Positions 22,201 to 37,200 of a stretch of 64,000 nucleotides of DNA are shown here, one piece after another. A program made the translations under genes and the position numbers. Origin of the DNA: Mauremys mutica (lineage: Eukaryota > Chordata > Testudines > Geoemydidae); the NCBI RefSeq assembly GCF_020497125.1, contig NC_059079.1, positions 8,215,053 through 8,279,052 of the forward strand. The letters run 5' to 3'. The notes beneath the pieces were generated by a model that saw only the letters and a list, made by a program, of their open reading frames with translations, was not told the DNA's origin and searched no databases. How positions within the stretch are numbered: the first letter of the stretch is position 1; each line of letters begins with the position of its first letter.

Positions 22201-25200
22201 ATGTAATCAACAAAAATTAAGCGCAGTTTAAACAATAGAAGATTGCTAAGCAGATGTTTGAGGTTTCTCAGGAAGACAAATTAACTATTAATGACACCAG
22301 CTCTTCAGAATTTTTTCCCCCAGATCTGCTACTACAAAGTGATACTAAAAGGGTCAAATAATACAATTTGTCAACTGGATTTTATAATGTCATGAATTAT
22401 AACTGTGATACCACCAGTAAATACAGTCTAAGGCTCCAATCCTGAAAGCATACGTATGAGCAAACCACTGGTACCACATGAAGCTCCATTCGAGACAATG
22501 TAGTTTTGTACAGGTACAGGTCAGTATAGTATCAGTTGCAGGATCAGGACCAAAGGACAAGAGTAACTCTCATATTCCCTAGAACTACACTATGATGGAG
22601 TGAGCTAGCATTCCATATCTAACATTTGAGTCTTGAATAACCACAAAAACTAACTTAATAAACTTTAACTGTGGAAATGAGTCTCAGCAGTTGCCATCTC
22701 ACTTTTTGTATGCATAGCCCCAAGTTTTGTCTTGCTCTAACCCAGCAAATCAGACTGTGGTTTCAGCTAATGGCAGTATAGCTGCTGGTACACTGGAAAA
22801 AATAAATCTGTCTCTTGTATCATATTTCTTGGACATTCTCTGTATCTGAAACCATTATGGCATCCTTTACTCCTTATGCTGCACAGAATCATATGAAAGC
22901 TCAGTATGCAAAAATAGCAATCTCCCCATGTGGCTTAACATTGCTTGTACGTGACATAAATATCAGTTATTTTGCACTTGGAGCTAGTGGGATGCATTTA
23001 GCTTATTGTCAAGGACCAAAAATTCCAGTTCTTTGGACAACTCTATTCTGCAGTGACAACTATTGGGTTTCTTAGGAATTGAATGCAAGTATGGTACCAA
23101 TACAGAACCACATGAAAGACAGAACCATTTGCATTATAGTTTCACAGCAGCATTCACAGACATCTGCAACATCATACACAAGCAGACACTGATGTTGGCA
23201 CCAAGTAAAGATTGAACAGTTCTATTTAAAACTGGCAAAACCACGCATAGCAGTAGATCATCTGCAAGACTCTTTTACGAGTGGATGCAGTAGAAGTGTT
23301 CAACCTCTTCCCACATTCTTTCATGAACTGAACAAGCAGGGTACTGATACACAAACTACCCTAAAGCAGTGGTTTTCAACCTGTGGTCTGTGGACTGCTG
23401 GAAGTCCGCAGACTGTGTCTAAGGGATCCATGAACGGTGATTATGAAAATAAAGTTTCAGATCCCAGAAAAGGCATTAAGAACAGCCATACTGAGTCAGA
23501 CCAAAGGTCCATCTAGCCCAGTATCCTGTCTTCCAACAGTGACCAATGCCAGGTGCCCCAGAGGAAATGAACAGAAGAGATAATCATCAAGTGATCCATC
23601 CCATCACCCATTCCCAGCTTCTGGCAAACAGAGCCTAGGGACACCATCGCTGCCCATTCTAGCTAATAGCCACTGATGGACCTATCCTCCATGAACTTAT
23701 CTGCTTCTTTTTTGAATCCTGTTATAGTCATGGCCTTCACAACATCCTCTGACAAAGAGTTCCACAGACTGACACTGCGTGTTGTGAGAAAAAAATACTT
23801 CAGTTTGTTTTAAACCTGCTGCCTATTAATTTCATTGGGTGACCCCTACTTGTGTTATGAGAAGGACTAAAGAACACTTCCTTAGTTACTTTGTTTTTCT
23901 GGTCAATCAAAAGTATGTGAATACTCACACCTACAGGCCAAAATCCAGAAGTGTTGTCATTACCATAGAAGACCACAGTTTAGCCCCCTTTCTCACGTTG
24001 TGTCAACTGCCATGCCGAGCACGTGCAACATTCACGGCTGAATTCTGTTCAGTTTTCAGTGTAAGATTTCTATGGTAGGAGTTTGCACTCCACAGGTTGA
24101 ATTTCCAAAAGGGCTACATCTCTATTCGAAATTGTTTAGGGGTCTGCACATGAAAAAAGGTTGAAAACCACTGCCCTAGAGATTGCCTTGACTATAGGCT
24201 GGGAAGAGAACATTCACGCCTTTTCTTGAGGCAAACTGTTCTATGAGCTCAAGGAAAGTAATCCTCACGATGTACAATTCTGTGCTTTGAAGGAAAATTC
24301 AAGGGAAAAAAACCTATGTTGAAGTATTTTCTTCCTAGAATGAAAAGTGTTTCTTGGTTTAAACATTTATGCTATTTTCTACTTGGAGGTTTTTTACTGT
24401 TTGTTTACAGCCAGTATATTGCCACAGCTGGGGTTTGGTTTCCAGATTTCCCTAAAGAAGAGTAACTGGTAAAAGTCCACTGTAGCAGCAAGTCTCAGGA
24501 GCCACAAAAATATCAAATTTAACTGATGCTTTATTGCTTGGAAGCCACAGACACAAAGCCTTAAAAATGCCTTATTTTATACTCTAAAAGCTTGCTCCCT
24601 CCCCTCCAAAAACCCATAAAGCTGCATCTAACTGGATAGGCTTCACAGTTCTTTTCACTAAGTACTAAAGACTGCATTTTCAGCACAGCATGTTGTGAAT
24701 TAGACATGCAACTCACTCTATTGCTTTATTGCTAATGGGAGTTGCGTGCCTAATTTGCCATGCACCACACTTTAAATTTACTTTTTAAAGTTTCTCTCTT
24801 TGTAGCTTTTTTTTTGCTCTCTTTTTGTTTTTCTAAATAAAGGGAGGGAGGGAGTGAAAGAAATTGGCCATGGCTCCAGGGTTCAAAAATGCAAATATTT
24901 ACTACATAACGATTATTTTAAAATACAGCAAAGACAGTTTTTAAGAATGTGAAAAGAAAGGAAAGAAACCTTTCAAGTTCACTCCGAATTTTCTGTTTTT
25001 CCTTACGGAGAGTGTTTCTGAATTAGTGGTTGCTCAAAATGGAACCACAATAGCTTCAGCTGCAGTATCAACAGATGCCAGGCTTTCCACAGTGTGTGGA
25101 TCATCTCATTCTCTCAAAGACAGTGCAGGCTTTGATGCTACTTGAGATGTGAGGAGGTGCATTGTTCAGCACTTCCTTTCTGTGGCAGGAAGTCTCTGCT

Positions 25201-28200
25201 TTTCCCCATGTCTACTATAAAGGGAATGCACAGGATATTGAGGAATCTGGGAAATCTTGAATTTTTAGACACTGTTCTTGATTTGTTGTCGATTTAACTG
25301 TTACTCATGGTGCTGCAGTAAATGTTCCTTGTTTGTTCAGTTCCTACTGCCATTTGCTTATAAGACTCTTTGGCTCTCCCTTTCACTGAAAGTCCAGAAA
25401 GCAGCTGAATATGGCCATATGAGAATTCTTCTGGTGTGGGGTCTCCGCTGGTGCTGTACCAGCATAACCAGCTCCTCCTCCACTCCTCCAGTTTGGTTCC
25501 CAGGCAGGAATGAGGCTGCGGCTGAAATTCAATGAGTTCCTCCTAGGCTTAGTTGGGGTAATGGTTCCATACTGACTGTAGCCAACCAGTGTAAATTGGA
25601 ACAGCCCTGGGCTGCTCTTACCTATGTCACAACTCAGGATGACACAGACCCGGCCCCAAGAATGAGGGAGCTGTAACTAGATAAGCTGGAAGATAAGCAA
25701 AGAATTTGGGTGAATATCTCCCTTTCTGTCCTACTGCAATACTAAGAATTAAGAGTACAGTGTGAAAACACTAACAAGTATAAGAGGCTGGCTGAACTAG
25801 CTAGAGCCATGCATTGTTCCGGTAAGAGATGTTCTATTGGGAAGATTGCACACTATTGCTTCTAGGATCATCCTCGGACTTGATATGGACAATCATACTA
25901 AATTGTGCAGTGCTTACCCAATGTGAAGCCTTTTATCCTGAAACATTTTTATATTATTCAAATTCATATCACTGGTGATCCAAGCAATATTTGAAACTGG
26001 ACTTCCAGAGGAGAAGAGTCAATGATTTAGGGTATGTCTACACTGGAATAAGAGATCCCTGGCATGACTGTGGCTGGCCCAGGTCAGCTGACACTTGCTC
26101 ATGGAGCTCAGGTGATGGGACTAAAAATTGCTGTGCAGCTGTTCAGGCTCAGGCTGGAGCCTGGGCTCTGGGACCCTCCTCCCTTGTGAGGTCTCAGAGC
26201 CTGGGCTTCAGTCCCAAGGCCAAACATAAACATACCAATTTTGCAGCCCCATGAGCCCAAATCAGCTGACTCAGGCCAGCCATTGGTGTTCAACTGCTGT
26301 ATAGGTGTCCCCAACATGTACTGGATCATGCAGCCCCTTACATAAGGGCAAAAAATTGTGCCCAGTCAGGTGTATTACACAGAGGAGGGAGAAAGTGTCA
26401 AAAATAGTCTTTGCATGTGTGCAGAGGCCTAGCACAATATGATCCTGGCTAGAGAGATGAATGCCATGGCAGTGCATCCCCTCCAAGCAGCAGAGGAAAT
26501 ATCCATTGAACCACCATACTTTCTCCCCCACCCCTTTGCTCCCTGGAACTCTAGGAGATATTGTGCTTCCATGAGACAGTGTACTGCTGCACCACCTCAA
26601 ACGAAAGGTTATGCCTTAACATCAGAATAGAACCCTTAATAGTTCACAAAGAATAGCGAAATACTGACCATCTTATTCTCCTCCTGATGCATCTGAGGAT
26701 GCTGCGTCAGCTATGGCAAGTCATTTCCAAGGCCCTTGTGTAATAAATTGCAACTCAGTATAATAATGTAAAGGGCTATGAACACTGATATTCACACTGT
26801 CAGTGGGGCAGCAAGTTCCAGTAACAGAGAAAGAGATTAACTGAACTCTCTTCTACATTTGGCCTTCAAGTTTAAAACATCAGCAATAATACACGTTTCC
26901 CCCAGCTGTGATTCATCCGTACAAAACAGCTGTCATCTCACACAAAGAAAGTGTAAGTCCCTAGGTGAAACAGAAATGCAATTAGTTTGCATTAACAGTA
27001 GCCTGCTAAAAGTATAACTTCACATAAATTATGTGAAATTTGAAACTCTAGGTTCATGAACTCACCATAACAACTAAAGGTAAGTCCAAGACACTACCCT
27101 TTTAAACTATTTTCATGGACGGCACATATTCACAACCATCATAACTAACCACTTTGTTTTGTTTGAGATCCCCCTCTTATCACAATTGAAGTCTGCAGTA
27201 GTTCCACATTTCTAACCATAAACTAATTTTGCATCTATTTTCCCATGACACTTTTTCTATTTGAACATAACCATTACAGGAAATGGACATTGAATTATCT
27301 GTAGTTGCTGCTTCAAGTCTTGACAGAATGTATATGGCTACATTTAGGTCCAACTTTTACCTTTGCACATTAATAACGCCACCAAAACCAACGGGACTGT
27401 ATGGATGTAGGGAAGAATTTAATACGCAAACTATACACAGTCAAACACTCCGCAAAGGCTAGGAATCCAAGTACTTTCTAATGTTTATGGGATTCCCCAC
27501 CCCTATATTAAAAACAATGGAACTTTCTAAATTAATATGCACATCCGGACAGGGATTGAGTACAAAATTTAAAAAGCGCAAACCTTCATTTTTATAGTGT
27601 CCCAAAATTACAGTGTACAACAAATGTGTTTGCTCTGCATAGGAGTGCAAAGGAGGCAGAAGAGGCAACAAGTTTTCCACTTCCTTTGCTAAAGTCTAAT
27701 ACAACAGCATCCTTGCACACTGCTAGTGCTGCTGCTTCTTATAGCTTTCTCCAAAGGGGGGTGGGGAAAGGAGATAAGGGCAATGGGAGCAGCAGATGTG
27801 ACCAAGCAGAGAGGTTATTCTTGGGGGAATTCTATGCCACTGTGCGCGTGCACAATTCATGTCCCACACAGATTTTTTTCTTCTTCTACAGGAAATATAT
27901 TCTGCTGGGGTGGCACTACAGTTATGACTTGCACTCACCAGGGGCCGCTGTGGTGCCAAACAGAGGGCACCTGGCTCCCTGGCCACAGCAGCCAGCAGAG
28001 GGGAGAAGAGGCTCCATTCCTCACAGCACCCTACCCATGGGGCCAGGGGAGGAGGCACGGGGCTGCTGGTGGGATCACAGACTGGGGATCAGAACGGCTA
28101 GTGTGGGGAGGGGAGACATCCCTCCAGGTTCACTCCCAAACTCCTTCCCAGCAATTACTTCTCTCTCCCTCAGCTCCTCCCTTACCCCTGACTCCCCCAA

Positions 28201-31200
28201 GCCTCTGCACCACTTCCGAGGGGGGGTGGAAATACATTTCTGTATTGTAGTTTAAATGACTTACTTAAAATTCTGTATTAATATGCCAAGTAAGGAATCT
28301 ATTTGTCAAAAAACATTTCCTGAATCCTTTTTGTCGTCTGTATTGTTGTTACAGACATACTTTCTGGCAAAAAGGTACTCTGAAATAAAATTACCAGAAT
28401 AACTGAAACTGGCATGATTATAGGATGTTATTTTGACAAATAAAATGTGCAGAAATTTAAAATATTGTGTGCAGAATTTTTAATTTTTTGGCACAGTATT
28501 CCCCACAGGAGTCGAAGGTGGGAGCTGCACCTCTTCAGGAGTGAAGCAGTGGCCAGATCAATGGGAGGCATTTTCCATTTCTGCAAAGCGGACCACAGGG
28601 CTGGAACTGCATGAAATTTGTCTTCAGCAAAATCACTCTCAATAGTGAATAGATAAGCCAGGTATTGGAAAGAGGTGCTACTAGTTTAATTAGTTCATTG
28701 CAGAGAGCCTATTTCTATAAATGTCTAGATTCATCACTCAAATCTGAAATAGTTTTAAAAATCTGCTGAACGGATTTCTTCAATGCTGGTGGTATTATGA
28801 TCAATCATTAAAATGGTGCCAGACTGTTGCATTAGAAACTCAAGTCCACTATCTAGAGAATATATTTGGCATGGACAACACCTTTTCAAGTTTTTTTCAC
28901 CAGTCCATGCAAAGATGCATCAAATCCCTATTGAAGAAACTATCCCTAGGAATGAAAGGATAGTCCATAGTCTGTGTTCATTCCAGTTTTGGCCTCACAA
29001 CTGAGACTACCAGCAAGCACGTCCAATAAAACAGTGGTTAGCAGACTTGCCTGCTAACATCTGGACTGACAATTCACATATGTCCTACTATCAGCTAGAT
29101 GAACATCTTTTCATCCAAGGATAATTTCAGAGAACTCACTGGAATTTACAACCACCCACACTGTGTCTCTGATACTGTGTTGAAAGCCTTGCTTATTTAT
29201 GTTTACATGCCCTTTAATTAATTACTCTGGGTATTCACCATGCTAAATACATCTTAAATCTCTGGAGTCAAGTTTTCAAAGTGAACGTCAACCAAGCACA
29301 CTTTAATGTATGCAAAAAACCATAAACATGCAATTTTTCACATCTAACATCTTGTGTGGACAAAAAACTCAGATTGGCTCACAAACCACATACTAGATTT
29401 GCATGAGGGTAGGTGGCCCTCTACTCAAATTATGTGTGAAAATCTACTTCTACATGTCCCAAAACAGACATGGAAAACAGCATGCCAAAGCTTGGGCGTG
29501 CAACCTATAACTGCATTTTACAGTGGCCAGGACTTGACTATGGACCCTTTTGACTACTGGACTCTGAATTTTATTTACAAATAAAAACAAATATGGAAAC
29601 TATTTTTAAAATCATAATGAAGAATTCAAGTTTTATCACCCCCAGTGACACAGACTACTACTCTGCACCAATTCCAATATAATAGTTAAATAGTTATCAC
29701 TAAACAACAAAAAAAGTGCCATTGATTCAAGCTATTTGGAAACTAAATCCAAAATTGTATAAAACCTATATTTAATAACCAACATTCTTTCTAATGGATC
29801 ATTGTGATTATTAAAAAAAATACACTTATGTTCATGAACAGCCTGTAATTTCTCAAATACCTTGGCTGTTTAAAATCAAATGCCAAAAGGTTCAAGAACA
29901 TATAATCTAATGACCTAGAAAAACTTTTTCTAAGCCAAAACTTGGTTATTTATTCATAACAAAGAAACCTTAAACAAAAAGCAAAAATACCGACAAACAG
30001 CTGCAATCAGTAAGACCTAATAGTCTGCCTTACACTTACTATGCACTGAATGGAATTTTTTTAGATGTAATTTAATAAAGAAAAGACAGATATGTTCCAA
30101 AGATAAACTTTACTACAACTTTCAGGTTGGGGTGAAAGTTCAGTTCTTTTAAAAAAGGTACTTTAACATGGAAACTCTGAGTCAGACTTACCGGCACAAA
30201 GACCGCTGCTATCATTCAAAAAAGATCCAGAGACGCGTGGTGTACAAACCCAATATGCACAGCACAACTGAAGTGGAAAAAGCTCTTTAACAGGCAAAGT
30301 CCTGTTTGCCCCCCATCCCTATACCTGGAAGAAGTTTCAGTTTCTATTTTTAAGATACTGTGAAGCCTGTTAAAACTAGTCCCATATATATCAAGCACTT
30401 ACCACTGCCTAATCTCAGAAGCAGCACATCCTGAAGTCTCCTGTTCAAGTCTCTGAGCTCTTTCATTTCTGACACTAATGCCCCATACTCCTTTAGCTTT
30501 TTTGCCTGCTGCACAAGCTGTCTCCGTGTTCTCTCAAGTTCTTGCTGAATGTGTCTCATTTCTTCTTGCTGCTGTTGGTAACTCCTCAGCAATTCTTCAT
30601 AGAGAACACGAGGAATTACAGCATCGTCCATGTTGTTAATGCCTTCCGAAGTCTCCATAAAGGTTTCCTCAGGGCTCGAACTACTACTGAGACTCATCCC
30701 ATTTTGCTTTTCTAGGCGAGCAACAACTGCTTCGATGCTTTTGTGGGTACCTTCACTTTGTTTCCTTCCATCTTGTCTCTGTGTGTCACAATAATACAGA
30801 ACATTAGCAGAGCAGGAACTCGATACATAACATGAACTAAAACTCCAGCCTTCAGGACAACTAAGGCTGTTTTCCAAAAAAGTGAAACAAGGGCCACCTT
30901 ACAAAAAAAAAAGGTTGCTCCTAAAGGATGCTTGTGAACACTCTTACCATAACTGAATTATGTGTGTAATAATATGCAAGCTTTAGGAACTGCTGGAGGC
31001 CTTTCTTGGTTGTATTTGCCCAAATTGCGTGTGCAAGTGGAGTGTACTTTAGGCAGACCTTTCCTATTTAAAAAAAGGCTTCTCCCTTTTGAAAGTCCAG
31101 CCCTTCACGTTTAGCATATATACAGTGTTTATATTTCCTTTTCTGATTGTCTTAAAGTGAAAAAGGGTATCAATTATGTATTTTGTATGTTATCCATAAC

Positions 31201-34200
31201 TGCAGGGTACTTTAAAAAAACTGAAGTAGTGTCTATATTTTTCTCACCAGTATAAATAAGAGCAGTTTTACTGAGTTAAAGAGAGAAAATGGGTTGATAA
31301 AATGGTGTCCTTTCATTCACTACACAGACAAACGTCCACTGACTATTCCCACCCCCATGCGTGCGCGCACACACACACACACACCTACCTCTCCCCGTGA
31401 AAATAAATGAGTTATACTATTTGCAAGCACTGGAAAGGGAATTAGAATAATAAATTAGAGAATACACAATCTAGTCCCATCCCCCAGATCAAGAGATTCC
31501 TTATATATTAGTACTGCATTGCAGATGTTTAATTTCCAGTGAACTTCTAGCAGCAATTTACCTTTGCTCTTTCTCACAATAGTCCAAAGCCTATTAATAA
31601 ATGCATACTCCTTTGTAAAGGATCTGAGTGATGGTATTACCATGTACCAGTATAGGCAAAAAGTCACCAGTTTTTTCAACTGGCCAACTATAGAAAGAGT
31701 ATTTGAATTTCCAAGTAACTGACTGGAAAGCAAACCTAGCTCATGGCTTAAATAAACACAAGAAACTGATGCTATCAATTCCCATACCACGTCCATGAGT
31801 AATGTGGCAGAAAATGAGATTATTCAATGTTATTCCTGCGCCATACATGCTCTAAAAAAGATGCCATCCCACCATAAATAAATCTACTAGTATAATTCCT
31901 GCACCCAGACAAACACATGAAGCCACAAAGCAATATTCCCCCCCCCAAACCCCCCCAGGTTGGCAGACTTTTAAAGGAGAAGTTACTTGAAAACAAAACA
32001 AAAAAATTTACACAGTTTTTGACGTCTCAACCTGAGGGGACCACTGATCTCTATATCAGAGGGATTCAATCTTGTTAGTTTTTCTTCCCACCCAACTCTT
32101 TAGTCGGGACTTTCACAGCACCCTGTTCTATTCAAGACAAGCTGAGTACAACGGGTTAAAAAGAGCCACCCAAGAACAGCTGTTTAACAATAATGTAGCT
32201 GGGGCAACCTGGGCCCAAGTTAAACAAACATTGTTCCAAAAATCTAACAGCAATTCAGTTTTGCAGACTGTACAAACAAAAATAATTCTCCACTGCACAT
32301 GAACTGGATTTCTGAAAAGCTGGTCTGTAAAGCAATTCAGAATTCTCACCCACAGCCCCTGCCCGCCAATTTGACCCAATTGCATCAACAGAACGTTTTA
32401 AGGGGATGGAAAGCCAGCCTGGAATTCTTCAGCTATGACATGTGTGCATATGCCCCAAGCACTTTCACACACACAAACACCCCAAAAAACAAAACAAAAC
32501 AAAAAAAACTTCAATACCTTACTGTGTCTAAGCTCCACATCTTCTTCCCCATAATCTGTAACCTCCCCAGCTTCTTCTACGTGATTGAGAGAGAGTTTGG
32601 GGATTTTAATTTTCTTCTGCATCACACTGTTTTCAAGGTCAGTTTTGTCTTCTAAAATGTATATTAAAAATAAAAATGTTACATTAATCAACGTCTTCTT
32701 ACTTCCAAATATTGCATGATTTAGGCAAGACCAGTTAAAAAAAAATTCCCATGCTTTACTCCCCTCAATATTCAATAGATCAAATTAATCCAGTGTAACT
32801 CCTCTGACACCCATTAATCACAATGGTGCTATACCAGGGACAACTTGGCCATATGTGGTTGTGCATATTAAAAAAAAAATGGCAAGTTAGATATATGGGA
32901 TAGTGATCAAATGCATTAATGTATAGCCATTAGTACTAAAATAAAAGAGGTAGAAACCATTTGATGCTGTAAAGAATTCAACTCCCTAAGAACTACTTGC
33001 ATTTCTTTAAATTATATCAATCAACAAGACCAGATATCATTCATAAACTGCTACTGAAAGTTCACATTCTGTTTAGGTCTAAAGTGAGTGAGAGTTTGGT
33101 AGTTTAATTGTAGGCCTAACTCAGCATTTGTCAACAGCACAAATCCAGCACATCATCTGGCACAAATGGCAGATTCTGCAGTGCTCAGGGCTGGAAAAAC
33201 AGCGGGTCAGATTTGAGAGGCACCTGCAGAGATCTGTGTGCAGAACTTGTACAGTCATCACTGACACCACCCCTAGTTCTAGTTTATAATACTAATCCTT
33301 TGTTGTCAGAGAAACAAAATCCAGACAATAAAAATGTATTTATCCTGAGACCCCGAGAGGAGACTATGTAACAGTGATTTTACTGTAAAAATATTTTTCA
33401 AATTTGAAGTATTCTACACAAGCTCCTAAGATATGTACTCTACTTGGTTATTCTTTGGGACATACTAGAGCCAAACCCTAGGTCTTTCAAAAAGTGTCAT
33501 GGGAATCTTCGTCTGACGAGGTGGGTATTCACCCACAAAAGCTTATGCTCCAATACTTCTGTTAGTCTATAAGGTGCCACAGGACTCTGTCACTTATTAA
33601 AATTCTCGCAGAACAGACTAAGTCTGTTTGTCCTGAACATAAAGTCAGTAACAGAATGGGGATAACTTTAGATTGTAAAGTCATGTGTTCTATTTGTACA
33701 TTGGAAGATTATGAATAAGACAAACTGAGTCCTCTTATCCACCTTCAAACTGTAATCCATGAAATGTCCTATGAATATCTTTGAGAAGTGCCAGTGTGGA
33801 TACCAGTTGTGTGTGCTTAGTCACAAACTTCCACTTTTTCAAAATTAGCATCTCTCCACAGGACCTCCAATGGTTAGTTCTGACAGTACAGAAAAGGGAA
33901 ACAAAGGTAAATCACAGTTTAATGAGGAGCAAGGCATTCATTAGAACCAGATTACACAGAGGAATGCAATTTATTTGGCTGAAGATAGAAATTGATTTCT
34001 TGTAGGCAAATGGTGATATTACAGCCCAAGGCTTTGTAAAGTAAAGAAGATGCAACAACAAACAAAAGACAACCTGAAATGAATTCAGATGGTAGCAATA
34101 GATACTAAGACAGATGCAGGAAGAAAAAGAAAAAACAAAAAAAAGTAGGCCTTATTTACATCTCTCTCCATTCCCCAGTGCATTTTGAATGCTTATGCCA

Positions 34201-37200
34201 TTTTAACAAAATAGCAGTCCAACTGCTAGGTTTGGAAAGATATCTGGAAACCATACAGAAGTAAGAGTGAAGTGGTCCATCCGTGTTGTCAGAGAGCAGG
34301 ACAGGAAAATTAGATAGGCTTCTATAAGACTGAAGAAAAATTTTTTAGAGGTGATAAGAAGAGTGAGAGAGGAGTACTGATTATCTCCTTGCAAGCAATT
34401 ATCAAAAATTAAAACAATGATTAAAAATAATCCAGTGCTGGTGAAAGGCACTAGATGTAAAGCTCTTGGGCAAAGAAGTGCTATTTTTGCATAGTACAGG
34501 TATTGCACAGGCAAGCTGCAGAGCAAGTTCTCCTACAGTGCCTTGCAAATAGGTTTCAAACTAACCTGGAAGAGAGCCCTTTTCTATAGTTGGAAAATGG
34601 AAAGCAATCTCCATGGACCAATAGGATTCTTGTCCTAGGAACAAGACTGATACAACCCATTCACTTTGCATAGGTTACTAAAGCCATCAAATGTAATTTC
34701 CAAGTCACTACCAATCTGAACCATATGCAAACTAGGGACAATGAGGTAAAATCCCTAGTCTGTTATTAGTTACTGTTTTTCACTGTCAGTGTGGCTCCTT
34801 TCAAATTCTGCAATTTGGTTTTCCCCCTTTTTGATTTTAGTGCTGATCTTGCGAAATATACTAGAGATTGGACAGGTAGATTGAAGAAAACTCACCTTCT
34901 CCTACACCAATCTTTTAGAAATTATGGGAGGAAAAAATGGATGTATAAGTTAAAGCAACAGTTGGGACATTTTAATTTATTCAGCTAGCCAGCTCTCTCA
35001 TGTTCCACTGACTTGGCAGCAGCAGAACATATAATACTCTCTTCTGGTTTGTTCTTCTAGGTCTATTTATGCTTAATACAATTTATCCAGTGTTTTAGAT
35101 CTGAACAAGCGTTTTGTTTAATAAACAAACTTGTTTTTTTCCCCCACACTCATTTCTTCTACATTAATTGTGGTTACTGAAAGAAAAAGTCTCATGCTAA
35201 TGCAGGAGTACTGCTTCTCATGGTGTGCACACATGCATTTGGAACAGTTCCCTTTAAGATTCTAGTTTCACTACTCCTGCTATTTGTTAGGATTCCCTTG
35301 GAGGCCTCTTTCCACTCAGCTTCCTAAGAACTCAGTTCAACTCCAGCCTTCGTAACACAGGTATCTTTATTTGGCACATGGCAGTGCTATGCTGAATAGC
35401 TCAGATGTGGAGGGGGGAGAGGAGGGAAGAGGGGGGATGAATGCAGACTGCAGTGTTGTGCTAGGTTAACAGGGACAGGTGCAGAAGAGGAGTCTGGCAT
35501 GGAAGAGAATTTGCACCATTTTGTGCCCCAAGGAAAAGTAGAAAATGAACCAAAATGGCTGGACTAGGATAAACTCAATGGCCCAAGAGTAGCATAAGAG
35601 ATTAGCAGCCCTGGGACAGATATGGCTTGAAGATTTGATTTGTAATGACAATGTGGCCCACGTGCCTAAAATTTGTCTCCAACCATTTAAACTCTGTGCT
35701 GCATGTTAAGAATTGCACCATACCCGTAGGTGTTTATGGTTGTATTTTCAATTAGTTATTTCTATAAAATCCTGCTCCCATATACAGAATAAACCCTTCA
35801 CCAATGTGGCCACATAAGGACCTGAGGAGGAGAACCATCACTAAATGGGCAGATGTAGCAGAGCGAATTGGTTCAGGGTGAGTCAGAAGCCTGCACAGTA
35901 CTGTGGGTTTTGGCCCTCTAAAAACAGGTATTCTGGGCAAGTAGTTCCCTGAAGGATGAGGTGATCTTGGCTGGTCATGTGACCAAGGACATTCTGTGAT
36001 TCAGTAGAGAGACGCTCAAAAAACTAGAAAGGCTGAGGCAGCTGCTCCATGAAGAGGTGAGACCTGGAAAGTGGTTCTCTGACAAGGAAGGTGGGGAAGC
36101 GTAGGAGCAGAAGGGGGCATAAAGGAGACCAGGCAAGATCAGTGTATAAAGTGGCTCTGGGAAATAGCCAGATGTCAATTCAAAACTGACCAGCCATGGT
36201 GTTACAGTCCTAGGACTGGAGACATACAGTAGAGGAGGGACATGGTCACCCTACGATGTCGTCTACCAAAGTGCTGTTGAAACAGCCAGAATCCATGGGG
36301 TAGAGGCAGAATGAGAAAGGGAATTGTATAGAGCCTAGGAGGGCTGGAAAGACAACTGGACTGAGGAAAGGCTAAGGAATTGAGTTGGAGAACATAGGAG
36401 GGCTAGCAAAGGACTGCTGGGGCTGGAAGTAGAGGTCAAAAGCACAGTGGCCTACAAGCCTGTGTAAGTCAACTGAGGCATACATGACCAGATGGCAGAA
36501 AGAGAATCTGCTTGGTTACAAGAGAATGGTTATGTGAAAGCCCTAAGACGGAAAACCATATTCAGTAGTCACAAATTGGAAACCTAAAAGTCTCCTTAAA
36601 ACATTCCTTGTATTCTAACCTAGCAATTGGGACTTGAGTCTTGGTCAGACCTGAATAAACTGGATGTTTTAAAATACAGTTCAGATGTAGTCGTTTCGCC
36701 TCTGGAGTAAATGATGGAAAACTGCAGAGAAATAGCTCTGCACTCTAAGTGAATGAGAAATGGCAGATCCGAGATTGGTCCAAGTACAAGTTTGGCAGTG
36801 CTGTGCATCTTATGATACCAACAGTAAAACGATAATCTAAGTCCATGTTTTCTCCTTTTCCCAAAATTTTTAGTAAATTTCAATCTTTGTGGAAGATAAT
36901 GTACTTAAAACCTCTTCAGCCAGAGATCAGATACACTATGACAACATGGGTGCAAATTTCCCCCATGCTGACATGCCGATCTGCTTCATTCCTAACTTGG
37001 CGGAATCACTTCTGTGGTGAGGGGAACTTTATCTCTGTATTTACTTAAGCCAGTGATTCTCAACTTGTGGATTGCATGTGGCCCAATTAGCACACACATG
37101 TGGCCCAGCTCAGCTGTGCGCTAAAGGCCACCAGCATGCTGGGGTCACCAAGTTCCTGGCTGCCTGGCATGGAGGGGTTCAGGCTGCCCGGCAGGATCGG

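Noticed and set aside
27626..28255. 209-codon plus-strand frame
   Set aside because: It crosses the boundary of an interspersed element that has a second copy elsewhere, and has no recognisable domain.
31942..31966. C-rich run as a regulatory site
   Set aside because: Short homopolymer-like runs of this kind are common in the window and nothing else supports a function.
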